NCBI GenBank assembly: GCA_965205055.1
Contig: OZ242030.1
Location: 4,340,001-4,404,000, forward strand
Origin: CBDBBY01 sp965205055
GTDB taxonomy: Bacteria; Pseudomonadota; Alphaproteobacteria; Rhodobacterales; Rhodobacteraceae
Direction of reading: 5' to 3'
Length of the DNA: 64,000 nucleotides
This document shows positions 25,883 through 35,375 of this stretch, piece after piece; position 1 is the stretch's first letter; each line of letters opens with the position of its first letter. The notes under the pieces were generated by a model. That model saw nothing but the letters and a program-made list of their open reading frames with translations, made no database searches and was not told where the DNA came from. Position numbers and translations under genes: made by a program.

Positions 25883-28720
25883 TCAGTGAGCTTCCGCCCA
25901 GCTTGATCCGAAGCCGGCCTCCACGACGAGAGAAGGCTTGATCCGCGCGACGGGACGGTCGGCATTTTCCATCACTTTCCGCACTGCGGCGACGGCATCT
26001 TCAACCGCGTCGTTCCGCACTTCGAATATCAGTTCGTCATGGACCTGCAGAAGCATCTTCGCCGGCATCTTTTCGATGACCGGAGGGATCCGGATCATCG
26101 CGCGCCGAATCAAATCGGCCGCGCTCCCTTGGATCGGCGCGTTTATGGCGGCCCGCTTCGCGAACGCGCCGTGCGCGCCTTTCTCGCGGATGGCGGGAGT
26201 ATGGATTTTGCGGCCGAATATCGTGGTCACGAATTCCCTCTCCACAGCTTCCTCCACGATCCGGTCCATGTAGGCGCGAATGCCGGGAAACCGCTCGAAA
26301 TACTTGTCGATGAAATCTTGCGCCACGGCTCTTGGAATCCGCAGGTTGCGCGCAAGGCCGAAGCCTGAAATCCCGTAGATCACACCGAAGTTGATGGCCT
26401 TGGCCTGGCGCCTGATATTCGGATCCATGCCTTCGATCGGAACTCCGAACATTTGCGACGCCGTCATGGCGTGTATGTCGAGTCCTTGTTCGAATGCTTC
26501 CCGCAAGGATTCGATATTCGCGACATGCGCCAAGATTCTGAGTTCGATCTGGCTGTAGTCCAGCGAAACCAGGACATGCCCCTCTTCGGCGATGAACGCC
26601 TCGCGAATTCTGCGGCCTTCTTCCGTCCGCACGGGGATGTTCTGCAGGTTCGGATCGTTCGACGCCAGCCTGCCCGTGTTCGCGCCAGCGATGTTGTAGC
26701 TCGTGTGAACACGCTGGGTCTCAGGATTGACGTGCTGCTGCAGCGAATCGGTATAGGTCGACTTGAGCTTCGACATGTGGCGCCAGTCGAGCACCTTCGC
26801 CGGAAGTTCGTGGCCCTCCGCCGCCAGATCCTCAAGTATGTCCGCGCCTGTCGCATAGTTCCCCGTCTTGAGCTTCTTTCCGCCGGGCAGCTGCAGCTTG
26901 TTGAACAGGATTTCTCCGAGCTGCTTGGGGCTGGCGATGTTGAATGCCTCGCCCGCGTCTTCATGTATTTCTTCCGCGAGCGCTTGGATTCCCTCCTTGA
27001 ACTTTTGCGACATGATCGCGAGGTGATGGCGGTCGATCTTGATTCCGTCGCTTTCCATTTCCGCGAGCACGGGAATCAGCGGGCGCTCCAGCGTTTCATA
27101 GACCGATGTCACGCGGCCCGAATGCAATTTGGGCTTGAGATATCTCCAAAGCCGGATCGTTATGTCCGCATCCTCCGCGGCATACTTCGTCGCTTCCTCG
27201 ATCTGCACCTTGTCGAATGAGATTTCGCTTTTGCCCGATCCGATAAGCGACTTGATCGGAATCGGTTCATGCCCCAGGAATTCCTTCGACAGGTAATCCA
27301 TGGCGAGCCGGTGCTTCCCTCCGTAGAGCGCGTACGCAATGAGCATCGTGTCGTCTACAGGATCCATCCGGACTCCGTAGCGGGCGAGTATCTTCATGTC
27401 GTACTTGATGTTGTGGCCCACTTTAAGAATTGACCGGTCCTCAAGAATCGGTCTCAGGCTCTCTAGAACGGTTTCTCGGTCCAGCTGAGCGAATTCGCGG
27501 GTTTCCGACTCAAGAAGGTTCGGATTGTCCCGGGTGTGGCCGACTGGAATGTAGCAGGCTTTGCCGGGCTCCAGCGCCAAGCTGATTCCGACGAGCTCGG
27601 CTCTCATTTCATCCAGACCGGTCGTCTCGGTATCCACGGCCGCAATCCCGCGCTCCCTGATCTCTCCAATCCACCGATGCAGCGACTCTTCAGTCTGCAG
27701 GCACTCGTAGCTGTCACGTTCGAACGGGACATCCGCGCGCTCCTCGACGTCTTGCCGCGCGGCAGCCTGATCCTGCGAAGGTCCTTTCCGTTCCGGGACC
27801 GCCGGAATCTCGATGCCGAGATACCCTGCGGCGCGCTTGGTCAGCGTCCTGAATTCTTGCTTCAGCAGGAAGTCCATCAGCTGGTCGGCGGCGGGGCGGG
27901 CGATTTCGAGGTCGCTCGGCGAAATGTCGATCGGAACATTGCGGTCAAGCTCGACCAGCTTGCGCGAGACCCGGATTTGATCCGCGAAATTGATCAGCGT
28001 CTCGCGCCGCTTCGGCTGCTTGATTTCGTCGGCGCGCCGCAGGAGCGATTCAAGATCGCCGTATTCATTGATGAGCTGCGCGGCCGTTTTGACGCCGATG
28101 CCGGGCGCACCCGGCACGTTGTCGACGGAATCCCCGGCGAGAGCTTGCACGTCAACGACGCGTTCGGGGCTCACTCCGAATTTTTCGCGAACCTGTTCCG
28201 GTCCGATCTCGACGTCCTTCCGGGCGTCGATCATGCGGATCCCGTCGCCCACAAGCTGCATCAGATCCTTGTCGGAGGACAGGATCGTTACCCTGGCGCC
28301 GGAATCCCTGGCCCTGATCGCAAGCGTCGCAATGATGTCGTCGGCTTCGTATCCGTCCAACTCCACGCAATGTATGTTGAAAGCGGCCGTCGCCTCTTTT
28401 GTGGCGGGAAACTGAGGAACCAGATCTTCGGGCGCAGGCGGTCTGTGCGCTTTGTATTCGGGAAATATCTCCGAGCGGAACGTTGCCGCCGACGTATCGA
28501 ACGCGACCGCGGCATGCGTCGGACGATCATCCGCCTCGTCGGCGTTGACGATGTGTTTGAACAGCATGTTGCAGTAGAAATGCACGGCGCCCACCGGCGT
28601 GCCGTCGCTTCGATATCGATAGCGCGGGGCAAGACTCCGCTCTGCTTGGAAGAAAGCGCGGAAGACGTAGCCGAAACCGTCGACAAGCTGCAGATGATGC
28701 CCTTTGCCGAATTCCGTCAC
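25883..28720 (-). CDS. polA: DNA polymerase I
   Basis: A 945-residue three-domain enzyme. The 5'-3' exonuclease occupies about residues 1-300. The 3'-5' exonuclease keeps its carboxylates (AVDTETTGLDE, HNIKYDMKIL, YAAEDADIT), so proofreading should be active. The polymerase has motif A SLDYSQIELRILAH, motif B KAINFGVIYGISGFG and motif C LLQVHDELIFEV. It fills gaps after Okazaki-primer removal and in excision repair. A GTG start is used in this model. Confidence 0.97.
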   Translation of the reverse strand: MTEFGKGHHLQLVDGFGYVFRAFFQAERSLAPRYRYRSDGTPVGAVHFYCNMLFKHIVNADEADDRPTHAAVAFDTSAATFRSEIFPEYKAHRPPAPEDLVPQFPATKEATAAFNIHCVELDGYEADDIIATLAIRARDSGARVTILSSDKDLMQLVGDGIRMIDARKDVEIGPEQVREKFGVSPERVVDVQALAGDSVDNVPGAPGIGVKTAAQLINEYGDLESLLRRADEIKQPKRRETLINFADQIRVSRKLVELDRNVPIDISPSDLEIARPAADQLMDFLLKQEFRTLTKRAAGYLGIEIPAVPERKGPSQDQAAARQDVEERADVPFERDSYECLQTEESLHRWIGEIRERGIAAVDTETTGLDEMRAELVGISLALEPGKACYIPVGHTRDNPNLLESETREFAQLDRETVLESLRPILEDRSILKVGHNIKYDMKILARYGVRMDPVDDTMLIAYALYGGKHRLAMDYLSKEFLGHEPIPIKSLIGSGKSEISFDKVQIEEATKYAAEDADITIRLWRYLKPKLHSGRVTSVYETLERPLIPVLAEMESDGIKIDRHHLAIMSQKFKEGIQALAEEIHEDAGEAFNIASPKQLGEILFNKLQLPGGKKLKTGNYATGADILEDLAAEGHELPAKVLDWRHMSKLKSTYTDSLQQHVNPETQRVHTSYNIAGANTGRLASNDPNLQNIPVRTEEGRRIREAFIAEEGHVLVSLDYSQIELRILAHVANIESLREAFEQGLDIHAMTASQMFGVPIEGMDPNIRRQAKAINFGVIYGISGFGLARNLRIPRAVAQDFIDKYFERFPGIRAYMDRIVEEAVEREFVTTIFGRKIHTPAIREKGAHGAFAKRAAINAPIQGSAADLIRRAMIRIPPVIEKMPAKMLLQVHDELIFEVRNDAVEDAVAAVRKVMENADRPVARIKPSLVVEAGFGSSWAEAH

Positions 28721-28744
28721 GCGGCTGCTCCGGCGGCGGTCATT

Positions 28745-28927
28745 CTATTGTTCGCTTCCGGTCGGTTCTTCCGCTTGGAAAACAAACCTTTTGTCGCAAT
28801 AGCCGCACTCGACCCAGCCCACATCCTGCGGGATTTCGTACCATACCTTCGGGTGTCCGAGCACGCCTCCGTCGCAAGATACCCGCGTTGTGCGGACCGT
28901 TTCGATTTCAGGCGCTTCGTCCGCCAT
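28745..28927 (-). CDS. CHCC-type zinc-finger protein (NDUFS6-like)
   Basis: A 60-residue protein with the zf-CHCC pattern: Cys in VSCDGG, His in LGHPKVW, then CGYC. The fold matches the C-terminal zinc domain of the mitochondrial complex I subunit NDUFS6, and bacterial relatives occur widely in alphaproteobacteria. The ATG at 28927 has GGAG about 9 bases upstream; longer starts at 28942 and 28960 lack one. It lies 24 bp upstream of polA on the same strand. Confidence 0.8.
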   Translation of the reverse strand: MADEAPEIETVRTTRVSCDGGVLGHPKVWYEIPQDVGWVECGYCDKRFVFQAEEPTGSEQ

Positions 28928-29045
28928 TTCCAAACTCTCCATCGTTGCGATTGCCCGCAAGCCGCGCGCCGAAACCTAACGGCGGCAGGGCGCAACTTCA
29001 AGCGAGCAATCGGCTCGCGCACGGCCGGCGCCGAATGGCCCTCGA

Positions 29046-29495
29046 TCAATTTGAGTCGCTGGTTTCATCCTGTGCGACGCGCGTCCAAGTCTGCGATTTG
29101 CAAATGAACAGAACGCAGCCCTTGACGATCAGCGTGTTTTCGTCCTGTTCGACCAATCGCGAGTCGTATGTCCGGCCGTCTTCCGGATTGTAAATCCTGC
29201 CCCCGGTCCATCTGCCGGGCCGAGCTTTTGCGAAACCCGACAACAATTCTATTCCGATCACCTTGCGTTCACGCAACGACTCGTCCGCATTATTGGCGTC
29301 TCGCAAGTCCTCTCCTGCTGCGTTCACAGGATTCTTGAGCCAAACGATCCGTCCGCAGAGCCCCGACTCGCAAGTTTCGATCTTCACTCTCGATTTTCCG
29401 CTGTCGGTCAGCCATGTGCCGACCGGATCCGCCTGGGCGGCGATGCCGACAAGAACGGCGGTCGCCGCGACGGAAGCGATCATCGAAATTTTCAT
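29046..29495 (-). CDS. DUF2147 secreted protein
   Basis: A 149-residue protein with a Sec signal peptide (MKISMIASVAATAVLVGIAA) and the DUF2147 body: PVGTWLTDSG, ETCESGLCGRIVWLKNP, GGRIYNPEDGRTYDS and IVKGCVLFICKSQTWTR. The paired Cys residues probably form disulfides. It is periplasmic and its function is unknown. The ATG at 29495 is preceded by AAGGAA; the frame extends seven codons higher. Confidence 0.85.
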   Translation of the reverse strand: MKISMIASVAATAVLVGIAAQADPVGTWLTDSGKSRVKIETCESGLCGRIVWLKNPVNAAGEDLRDANNADESLRERKVIGIELLSGFAKARPGRWTGGRIYNPEDGRTYDSRLVEQDENTLIVKGCVLFICKSQTWTRVAQDETSDSN

Positions 29496-29880
29496 AGTCA
29501 ATTCCTTTTTGGTCATTCGGCTCCAAGCCGAAGATGGACTTCGAATTCAAACGTCGGGGTCAATCAAATCCCAGGCGACGCTGCGTCATCGTTCCGGTCC
29601 GGACTCCCGCCGGCGGGGCGGCCGCTGCGACCTCGGCGAATCATCCGGCTCCCAATCCGAATATTCGGCTCTTCTCGACCAATCGCTGCGGACATGAACT
29701 CCGGTTAAGCCAAGTCAATCCTCAACGCAAACCGGGCGCCGGCAAAATTGCCGTGAACGATCGCATTGCCGCGATGCGCATGGCCGTGAGCAGGAATTCG
29801 ATTTCCTGCGATTTTCGCCGACGAACCGAAATTGAACTCGCATTCAACGCGAGCAAAAAAGGGATCATTTATCCGGACGG
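29496..29880. other. Intergenic stretch with a hairpin
   Basis: 385 bp without a supported gene. A perfect 7-bp stem with a 6-base loop (GCAGGAA-TTCGAT-TTCCTGC) lies at 29790-29809, downstream of the leftward HIT gene. It has no T-run, so its role as a terminator is doubtful. Confidence 0.4.
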
Positions 29881-30261
29881 TCAGCCTGCTTGAAGCATTC
29901 TGCCGAGTTTTCGTCCTCCCACTACGTGGACGTGAAGGTGCGGCACCTCCTGGATGCCGTCCGCCCCTGCATTGGACAGCAGCCGATAGCCGTTGCCTCC
30001 TGCGTCTTCCGCCACGCCGGCCTCGCGGCTGACGTCGCCGATGGCTCTTGCGAAATCCGCCAGTTCGTCGGCGCTGGCCTCGGATGCGAAATGATCGAAG
30101 CAAACATAAGGTCCCTTCGGAATGACCAGCACATGGACCGGCGCTTGCGGGCTTATGTCTTTGAATGCCAAGCTGTGATTCGTTTCGTGCACTTTTTCGC
30201 AAGGAATCTCGCCCCGCAGGATTTTCGCGAAAATGTTCTGGTCGTCGTATTCGTAAGCCAT
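29881..30261 (-). CDS. HIT-family nucleotide hydrolase
   Basis: A 126-residue histidine-triad protein. The catalytic motif HLHVHVVGG lies near the C terminus and the N-terminal part reads NIFAKILRGEIP, as in HinT. HIT enzymes hydrolyse adenosine phosphoramidates and related nucleoside phosphates. GAGGAG stands right before the ATG. The next gene upstream encodes an adenosine kinase, which fits a nucleotide-salvage setting. Confidence 0.92.
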   Translation of the reverse strand: MAYEYDDQNIFAKILRGEIPCEKVHETNHSLAFKDISPQAPVHVLVIPKGPYVCFDHFASEASADELADFARAIGDVSREAGVAEDAGGNGYRLLSNAGADGIQEVPHLHVHVVGGRKLGRMLQAG

Positions 30262-30365
30262 TTGCTCCTCGGCGTTTCAAATGTCGCAGCGTCGCGGATT
30301 ATCCGCAGCAGCGGTCGCTGCGCAAGGCAATTCAATCTCGAGTTCAAACGACGGGCGATCGCTTT

Positions 30366-31364
30366 TCACGATATGCCCCGTTCCCGGAACGACTCGATCA
30401 TGCTGCGCTTCGGGCGCGCTCCAATATGCCCCACGACCTCCGCGGCCGCCACGCAGCCCATCTCGCCGCATGTCTGCAGACCGCGCCCTGACGCCAGACC
30501 GCAGAAGAAGCCCGCAGCGAATATGTCGCCTGCGCCTGTCGCGTCCACGACTTCGACGCGCGGCGATTCGGCTGTCCATCGAAGCGGTCCTTGCGCGACG
30601 ATTGCGCCTTCTTCCGACAGCGTGCATGCGACGATATCGATGTCTTCGGCGGCCTCGGCCAGCGCACGCTCGAGATCGTCGGTGAGATACATGGAAAGCA
30701 GCTCGGCCTTGTTGCAAAACAGCAGATCAAGCTTGTCGGAAATGAGTTCTCTGAATGCATTCCTGTGCCGCCGCACGCAAAACGGGTCGGAAAGCGAAAG
30801 CGAAATCCTGCCGCCCGCGGCGCGAGTGCGCGCGATGGCCTTGCGAAACGCATTCTGGCATTCGGGCCCGTCGAAGCGATAGCCTTCCAGATAGAGCCAG
30901 TCGGTGGACGACAGCATGCTCTCGTCCATGTCTTCCGTCGAAAGCAATTCGGCCGCTCCCAAATAGGTATTCATCGAGCGTTCGCCGTCGGGCGTGACGA
31001 TCACCATGCATCGGCCGGTTTCGCAGTTCGCCTCTTCGTTTTCGAACGGCGTGCGGAAATCCGAATTCAGCTTGCGGAAGTTCTCGGCGAAGACGGATCC
31101 CAGATAATCGTTCTTCACCTTTCCGATGAAGCCTGTCGAGATTCCGGATTCGGCAAGTCCCGCGATCGTGTTTGCGACGGAGCCGCCCGACACCTCGCTT
31201 GACGAATCCATGAGCGAGAAGAGTTCTTGAGCGCGCTCGAGATCGATGAGCTGCATGATCCCTTTGTCGATGCCATGCGCCGCGAGGAACTCGTCGTCCG
31301 CGTGGCTCAGAATGTCCACAATGGCATTGCCAATGCCGATGACGCCGTACCGTTTCATTGACAT
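30366..31364 (-). CDS. Adenosine kinase (PfkB family)
   Basis: A 332-residue PfkB sugar kinase. It has the N-terminal GIGNAIVDILSHADD block, GGSVANTIAGLAESG near residue 55, and the C-terminal catalytic signature VDATGAGDIFAAGF with its catalytic Asp. The overall pattern matches alphaproteobacterial adenosine kinases, which phosphorylate adenosine to AMP. The ATG at 31364 has GGGAGG six bases upstream; a second ATG two codons later is also possible. Confidence 0.85.
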   Translation of the reverse strand: MSMKRYGVIGIGNAIVDILSHADDEFLAAHGIDKGIMQLIDLERAQELFSLMDSSSEVSGGSVANTIAGLAESGISTGFIGKVKNDYLGSVFAENFRKLNSDFRTPFENEEANCETGRCMVIVTPDGERSMNTYLGAAELLSTEDMDESMLSSTDWLYLEGYRFDGPECQNAFRKAIARTRAAGGRISLSLSDPFCVRRHRNAFRELISDKLDLLFCNKAELLSMYLTDDLERALAEAAEDIDIVACTLSEEGAIVAQGPLRWTAESPRVEVVDATGAGDIFAAGFFCGLASGRGLQTCGEMGCVAAAEVVGHIGARPKRSMIESFRERGIS

Positions 31365-31443
31365 TGCGATCCTCCCGGCGACGGTCGGGGACATGCCATG
31401 CCTTCGCGCGCGGTCGCGAAGCGGCGGTGTGATCGATCAAGAA

Positions 31444-32127
31444 TCATTTCGCAGCGGGAACGGTCTTTTCTTCGAACGGGCAAAGGTCTTCGATCAGGCA
31501 GGTTTCGCACGCGGGCTTCCGCGCCTTGCAGACGTATCGGCCGTGCAGGATCAGCCAGTGATGTGCATGCTGCTGGAATTCGGCCGGAACGTTGTCCTCT
31601 ATTGCGCGCTCAACTTGCTCGACATTCTTTCCGGGCGCGATGCCGGTTCTGTTCCCGACGCGGAAGATATGGGTATCCACAGCTTGCGCCGGATGGCGGA
31701 ACCACATGTTGAGGACGACATTGGCAGTCTTTCTCCCCACGCCGGGCAGCGACTCCAATGCCTTTCTGGATGCAGGGACCTCGCTGTTGAACTCGTCGAT
31801 GATCGTTCGGCTCAGCTTGATCACGTTTTTGGCCTTGTTGCGGTAGAGGCCGATTGTCTTGATGTATGGAATCAACCCTTCCTCCCCCAGCGCCGCCATC
31901 TTCTCCGGCGTATCGGCGACAGGAAACAATTTTCTTGTAGCCTTGTTCACCCCGACATCCGTAGCCTGCGCCGACAAGGCGACCGCGACAAGAAGCGTGA
32001 ACGCATTCAAATGCTCCAGCTCGCCTTTCGGCTCGGCTTTGTCGGTCCGGAACCTCGAAAAGATTTGATGGATCCGGTCGTACTCGCTGCTGACACTTTC
32101 CTGTGTGCCGCGATTGCGCGTATTCAC
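31444..32127 (-). CDS. nth: Endonuclease III
   Basis: A 227-residue DNA glycosylase/AP lyase. The helix-hairpin-helix reads LPGVGRKTANVVLN with the catalytic Lys, and the catalytic Asp lies in AVDTHIFRV. The C-terminal [4Fe-4S] loop has Cys spaced C-X6-C-X2-C-X5-C (YVCKARKPACETCLIEDLC). It removes oxidised pyrimidines in base-excision repair. The GTG start at 32127 has GGGGAAG upstream. It is divergent from a second DNA-repair gene. Confidence 0.95.
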   Translation of the reverse strand: MNTRNRGTQESVSSEYDRIHQIFSRFRTDKAEPKGELEHLNAFTLLVAVALSAQATDVGVNKATRKLFPVADTPEKMAALGEEGLIPYIKTIGLYRNKAKNVIKLSRTIIDEFNSEVPASRKALESLPGVGRKTANVVLNMWFRHPAQAVDTHIFRVGNRTGIAPGKNVEQVERAIEDNVPAEFQQHAHHWLILHGRYVCKARKPACETCLIEDLCPFEEKTVPAAK

Positions 32128-32215
32128 CTGGTTCTTCCCCGGCTGAGATTTTCCGCAAGAATCGGGTCGAATGCGTTCAACTAAAGCAATAGATTTCGCG
32201 CGAAAGGAATTGCCG

Positions 32216-33061
32216 ATGCACTCTCGACCCGAAGACAGCTACCATTACAACGCAATCGCACGCGCGATCAAGATTATCGATGCGGCGGAGGACGGGCAGC
32301 TTCCGCTGACCGAACTGGCCGCAAGAATGGACATGAGCCCTTCGCACTTCCAGAGGGTGTTTTCGCAATGGGTCGGAGTATCGCCGAAGCGATACCATCA
32401 GTACCTTACGCTGCAGCACGCCCGTCTGCTCCTTCGCAGCAATTTCACCGTGCCGCATGCCGCCGACAATCTCAGCCTCTCCGGTTCCGGCAGACTCCAC
32501 GATCTTTTCCTTCGCTGGGAGGCGATGTCGCCGGGCGAATACGCGAAGGCGGGCGCGGGACTCGCAATCTATTGGGGCTGGTTTCCGGGTCCTTTCGGGG
32601 AAATGCTGGCGCTCGGAACCGACCGGGGTCTCTGCGGCTTGGCATTCGCAGCTGCCTGCGGGCGGGACGCAGCCTTTGAAGACATGACGAGCCGCTGGCC
32701 GCTGGCCCGCTTCGCCGAGAAGCCTGAAATGATTGAATCCTGGGTTGAATCTGCCGTTCTGGAGAAGGGAGGAACATCGCTTTTCCTTATCGGCCCGCCA
32801 TTCCAAATCAAGGTTTGGGAAGCATTGATGTCCTTGCCTCCGGGTTGCGCGACCACGTATTCCGAGATCGCGCGAGCGATCGGCAAGCCGTCCGCGGTTC
32901 GAGCCGCAGGCACCGCGGTCGGCCGGAATCCGATCAGTTGGCTCATCCCGTGCCACAGGGTTCTCAGGAAGTCCGGAGAGCTGGGCGGCTACCATTGGGG
33001 GCTGGACGTCAAGCGGGCGTTGCTCGCGCGCGAATCAGCGCGACGGGACGCAATGTGTTGA
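32216..33061 (+). CDS. Ada-like protein: AraC-type HTH fused to methylated-DNA-cysteine methyltransferase
   Basis: A 281-residue protein. Residues 1-100 form an AraC-type helix-turn-helix (ELAARMDMSPSHFQRVFSQW, then SPKRYHQYL). The C-terminal half is an Ogt-type domain with the acceptor Cys in the canonical IPCHRVL motif. It lacks the N-terminal zinc phosphotriester domain of full Ada, so it can repair O6-alkylguanine but may sense damage differently. The start at 32216 has AAGGAA upstream. Confidence 0.9.
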   Translation: MHSRPEDSYHYNAIARAIKIIDAAEDGQLPLTELAARMDMSPSHFQRVFSQWVGVSPKRYHQYLTLQHARLLLRSNFTVPHAADNLSLSGSGRLHDLFLRWEAMSPGEYAKAGAGLAIYWGWFPGPFGEMLALGTDRGLCGLAFAAACGRDAAFEDMTSRWPLARFAEKPEMIESWVESAVLEKGGTSLFLIGPPFQIKVWEALMSLPPGCATTYSEIARAIGKPSAVRAAGTAVGRNPISWLIPCHRVLRKSGELGGYHWGLDVKRALLARESARRDAMC

Positions 33062-33093
33062 CTTGAAAAACCGGGTGCGGAGGTCGCCGAGCC

Positions 33094-33663
33094 TCAATTC
33101 AAGTAGGCTCCGATGTTCTTCAGGGATCGGTCGATCATCTTCTTTCGGTCGCCGGAATCCATCTTGGCCTCTATGACTTCTCCCGCGACGGAGACCGCGA
33201 TGTCTATCGCGCTGTTTCTGATGCTTGCGACAGCTTCCGCTTCGGCAGCGTGGATTTGCTCCTCCGCTGCTTTCACCCGGCGCTTGACCGTGCGTCCGAT
33301 TTCCTTGGAGGCTTGATTGATTTGGATTTCCGCATCTTTGCCGGCGGCTTCGACGATTCGCTTTGCTTGAACCTCCGCCTCCGCTCTTTCCTTTTTCACG
33401 CGCTCCAAGACATCGTGCGCTTCGGACTTGAGGGACGATGCATCCTCGATTCGCTTTCGAATCAGATCAATCCGGGAATCGATCAGCTTCCCTGCGAAAT
33501 GCGGCGCTTTGAAATAAATCAGCGCGCCGATGAAGATGATGAAGGAAACAAGTACGATGAAGTCAGTGTTTCCAAGAGAAACGAATGTGTCGCCTGCGCC
33601 GTGGACGGGCGCGGCAGCGAATGTCGCAATTGCCGAAACTGCGAGGAGAGCAATGCGCTTCAT
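33094..33663 (-). CDS. atpF: ATP synthase F0 subunit b
   Basis: A 189-residue subunit with an N-terminal signal-like hydrophobic stretch, then the membrane anchor (FIVLVSFIIFIGALIYF, about residues 32-48) and a long charged coiled coil. It belongs to the peripheral stalk. It is the last gene of the F0 operon and overlaps the b' gene by 4 bp. It converges on the Ada-like gene. Confidence 0.9.
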   Translation of the reverse strand: MKRIALLAVSAIATFAAAPVHGAGDTFVSLGNTDFIVLVSFIIFIGALIYFKAPHFAGKLIDSRIDLIRKRIEDASSLKSEAHDVLERVKKERAEAEVQAKRIVEAAGKDAEIQINQASKEIGRTVKRRVKAAEEQIHAAEAEAVASIRNSAIDIAVSVAGEVIEAKMDSGDRKKMIDRSLKNIGAYLN

Positions 33664-34211
33664 CGTGCTTCGATCCTTGATTTCAAGGCAGAATCGATTG
33701 ACTCCCTGCCGCCCTTGCCCGGCAGCACCGATTCCACGATTTCTCCGGCCAATTCGCTCGCGATTTCGATGATTTTTTCCTCCGCTTCGCTTTGAATCGA
33801 TTTGATTCGCGCTTCGGACTCCGAAGTTTTCGATGCGATCAGGGTATTCGCGTCTGAGATGGCGATGTTCTGGCTCTTGACAATTTCGGCCCGCGTCTTC
33901 GCGGAAATCTTGCCGGCCTCCTTCTTCGCATCGGACAACAGCTGTTCAATTTCCGCTTCCAGCTTTTCGGCCTCCGCATTCAGCTCCTCGGCTTCCCGCA
34001 AATCGTCCTCGATGCTCTGCCGCCTTTGTTCGAATATCCCTTCTATTCGCGGGATGGCCGCCCGCTTCACGACCAGGAAGATCAGGAGGATGAAAACGGC
34101 AAACCAGAAAAGCTGGTTGGGAAACGCCGAAAAATCAAGCTGCGGAATTCCCGCCTGCTCAACAGGCGGAGCCGCGTCTTGAACAATTGTCGCAGTCGCG
34201 TCTTCAGCCAT
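33660..34211 (-). CDS. atpF': ATP synthase F0 subunit b'
   Basis: A 183-residue subunit. It has an Ala/Pro-rich N terminus (PPVEQAGIPQLDFSAF), one membrane helix (FWFAVFILLIFLVV) and a coiled coil to the end. The presence of both b and b' is usual for alphaproteobacteria, where they form a heterodimeric stator stalk. Confidence 0.9.
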   Translation of the reverse strand: MAEDATATIVQDAAPPVEQAGIPQLDFSAFPNQLFWFAVFILLIFLVVKRAAIPRIEGIFEQRRQSIEDDLREAEELNAEAEKLEAEIEQLLSDAKKEAGKISAKTRAEIVKSQNIAISDANTLIASKTSESEARIKSIQSEAEEKIIEIASELAGEIVESVLPGKGGRESIDSALKSRIEAR

Positions 34212-34285
34212 TCTTCATATCCCTGGCTTCCGAATCCTGCAGCGCTGCCCGACGAGTTTGGAACGTCGCGGCAACGCCGATTGCC

Positions 34286-34522
34286 TCAGAGAGCAAACAT
34301 CAGCAGCAAAGCGACAAGGAACGAGAAGATCCCGAACGCTTCCGCGAATGCGATGCCGATGAACAGCATCGCGGTCTGGGACGCCGCCGCAGACGGATTT
34401 CGGAGCGCGCCCGACAAATAGTTGCCGGCGACGTTTCCGACGCCCACGGCCGCGCCGCCCATGCCGATGCACGCGAGGCCAGCGCCGATAAATTGACCCA
34501 TTTCAGTCAAATTGCCTTCCAT
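34286..34522 (-). CDS. atpE: ATP synthase F0 subunit c
   Basis: A 78-residue hairpin of two membrane helices with the polar loop GALRNP. The ion-binding carboxylate is the Glu in FIGIAFAEAFGIF. The first helix is Gly/Ala-rich and lacks an obvious Na+-binding set, which suggests a proton-driven ring. Confidence 0.95.
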   Translation of the reverse strand: MEGNLTEMGQFIGAGLACIGMGGAAVGVGNVAGNYLSGALRNPSAAASQTAMLFIGIAFAEAFGIFSFLVALLLMFAL

Positions 34523-34565
34523 CTGATTGCTCCTTGTTTTGGGATGGAAATGGTTGAAGCCGCTC

Positions 34566-35336
34566 CTAATGGTGAGGATGCAGCGCGTCCTTCAAGTAAA
34601 CGCACGTCAGGATCGTGAATACGTAAGCCTGGATGAATGCGACCAGCAATTCCAAGGCGTATACGGCGGAGATGGCGACGATCGGAACGACGGCCCCGAC
34701 GCCGAGAACACCCGCGAACGCCGCGAAGACTTTGATCATGGCGTGCCCCGCCATCATGTTTCCCGCCAGTCGGATCGAGTGACTGACCGGCCGGACGAAA
34801 TAGGACATGATCTCGATGACCGCCAAGACCGGCCGAAGCGGCAGCGGCGCCGACGAGATCCAGAACAAGCTCAAAAATTTGAAGCCGTGCTTCACGAAGC
34901 CCAGAATCGTGACGGTCAGGAAAACCGCCAAGGCAAGCGCCGCCGTGACCGCGATGTGCGAGGTCGTCGTGAAACTCATCGGGATGAGGCCAAGCAGGTT
35001 CGAAAGCGCAATGAACATGAAAATGGTCATGATGTAGGGGAAGAACCGGAGACCCTCTTTGCCCGCGATGCTTTCCACCATGTTGCGAATGAACCCGTAG
35101 GACAGTTCGACAACCATCTGAACTCGGCCCGGGACAGCGGCTCGCCGCCTGGTGCCGAGAATGAGAAACGCAGAAATGGCGATCAAAGCGAGGAACATCC
35201 AAAGGGTGACGTTGGTCGGCTCGTACCAAAGAACGCTCGCGCCGTCCCCGCCGCTGCGAAATAGCGGACTCACGACGAACTGATCCATCGGATGGATTTC
35301 CAGCCCGGACGAATTCCCGTTCGTTTCACCAGCCAC
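34566..35336 (-). CDS. atpB: ATP synthase F0 subunit a
   Basis: About 256 residues in several membrane helices. The essential Arg lies in SHSIRLAGNMMAGH, and the C-terminal helix has ALELLVAFIQAYVFTIL. It forms the proton half-channels against the c ring. The start is uncertain: GTG at 35336 has GAGG ten bases upstream, while an ATG at 35288 and a TTG at 35351 are alternatives. Confidence 0.92.
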   Translation of the reverse strand: MAGETNGNSSGLEIHPMDQFVVSPLFRSGGDGASVLWYEPTNVTLWMFLALIAISAFLILGTRRRAAVPGRVQMVVELSYGFIRNMVESIAGKEGLRFFPYIMTIFMFIALSNLLGLIPMSFTTTSHIAVTAALALAVFLTVTILGFVKHGFKFLSLFWISSAPLPLRPVLAVIEIMSYFVRPVSHSIRLAGNMMAGHAMIKVFAAFAGVLGVGAVVPIVAISAVYALELLVAFIQAYVFTILTCVYLKDALHPHH

Positions 35337-35375
35337 TTCGTTCGACCTCAATATCTTCAGCGCGGTTCAACAGTT

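Noticed and set aside
27536..29107. Long open frame opposite polA on the plus strand
   Set aside because: It is antisense to an unambiguous DNA polymerase I gene and the neighbouring zinc-finger gene, with Arg-rich composition typical of a GC-rich shadow frame.
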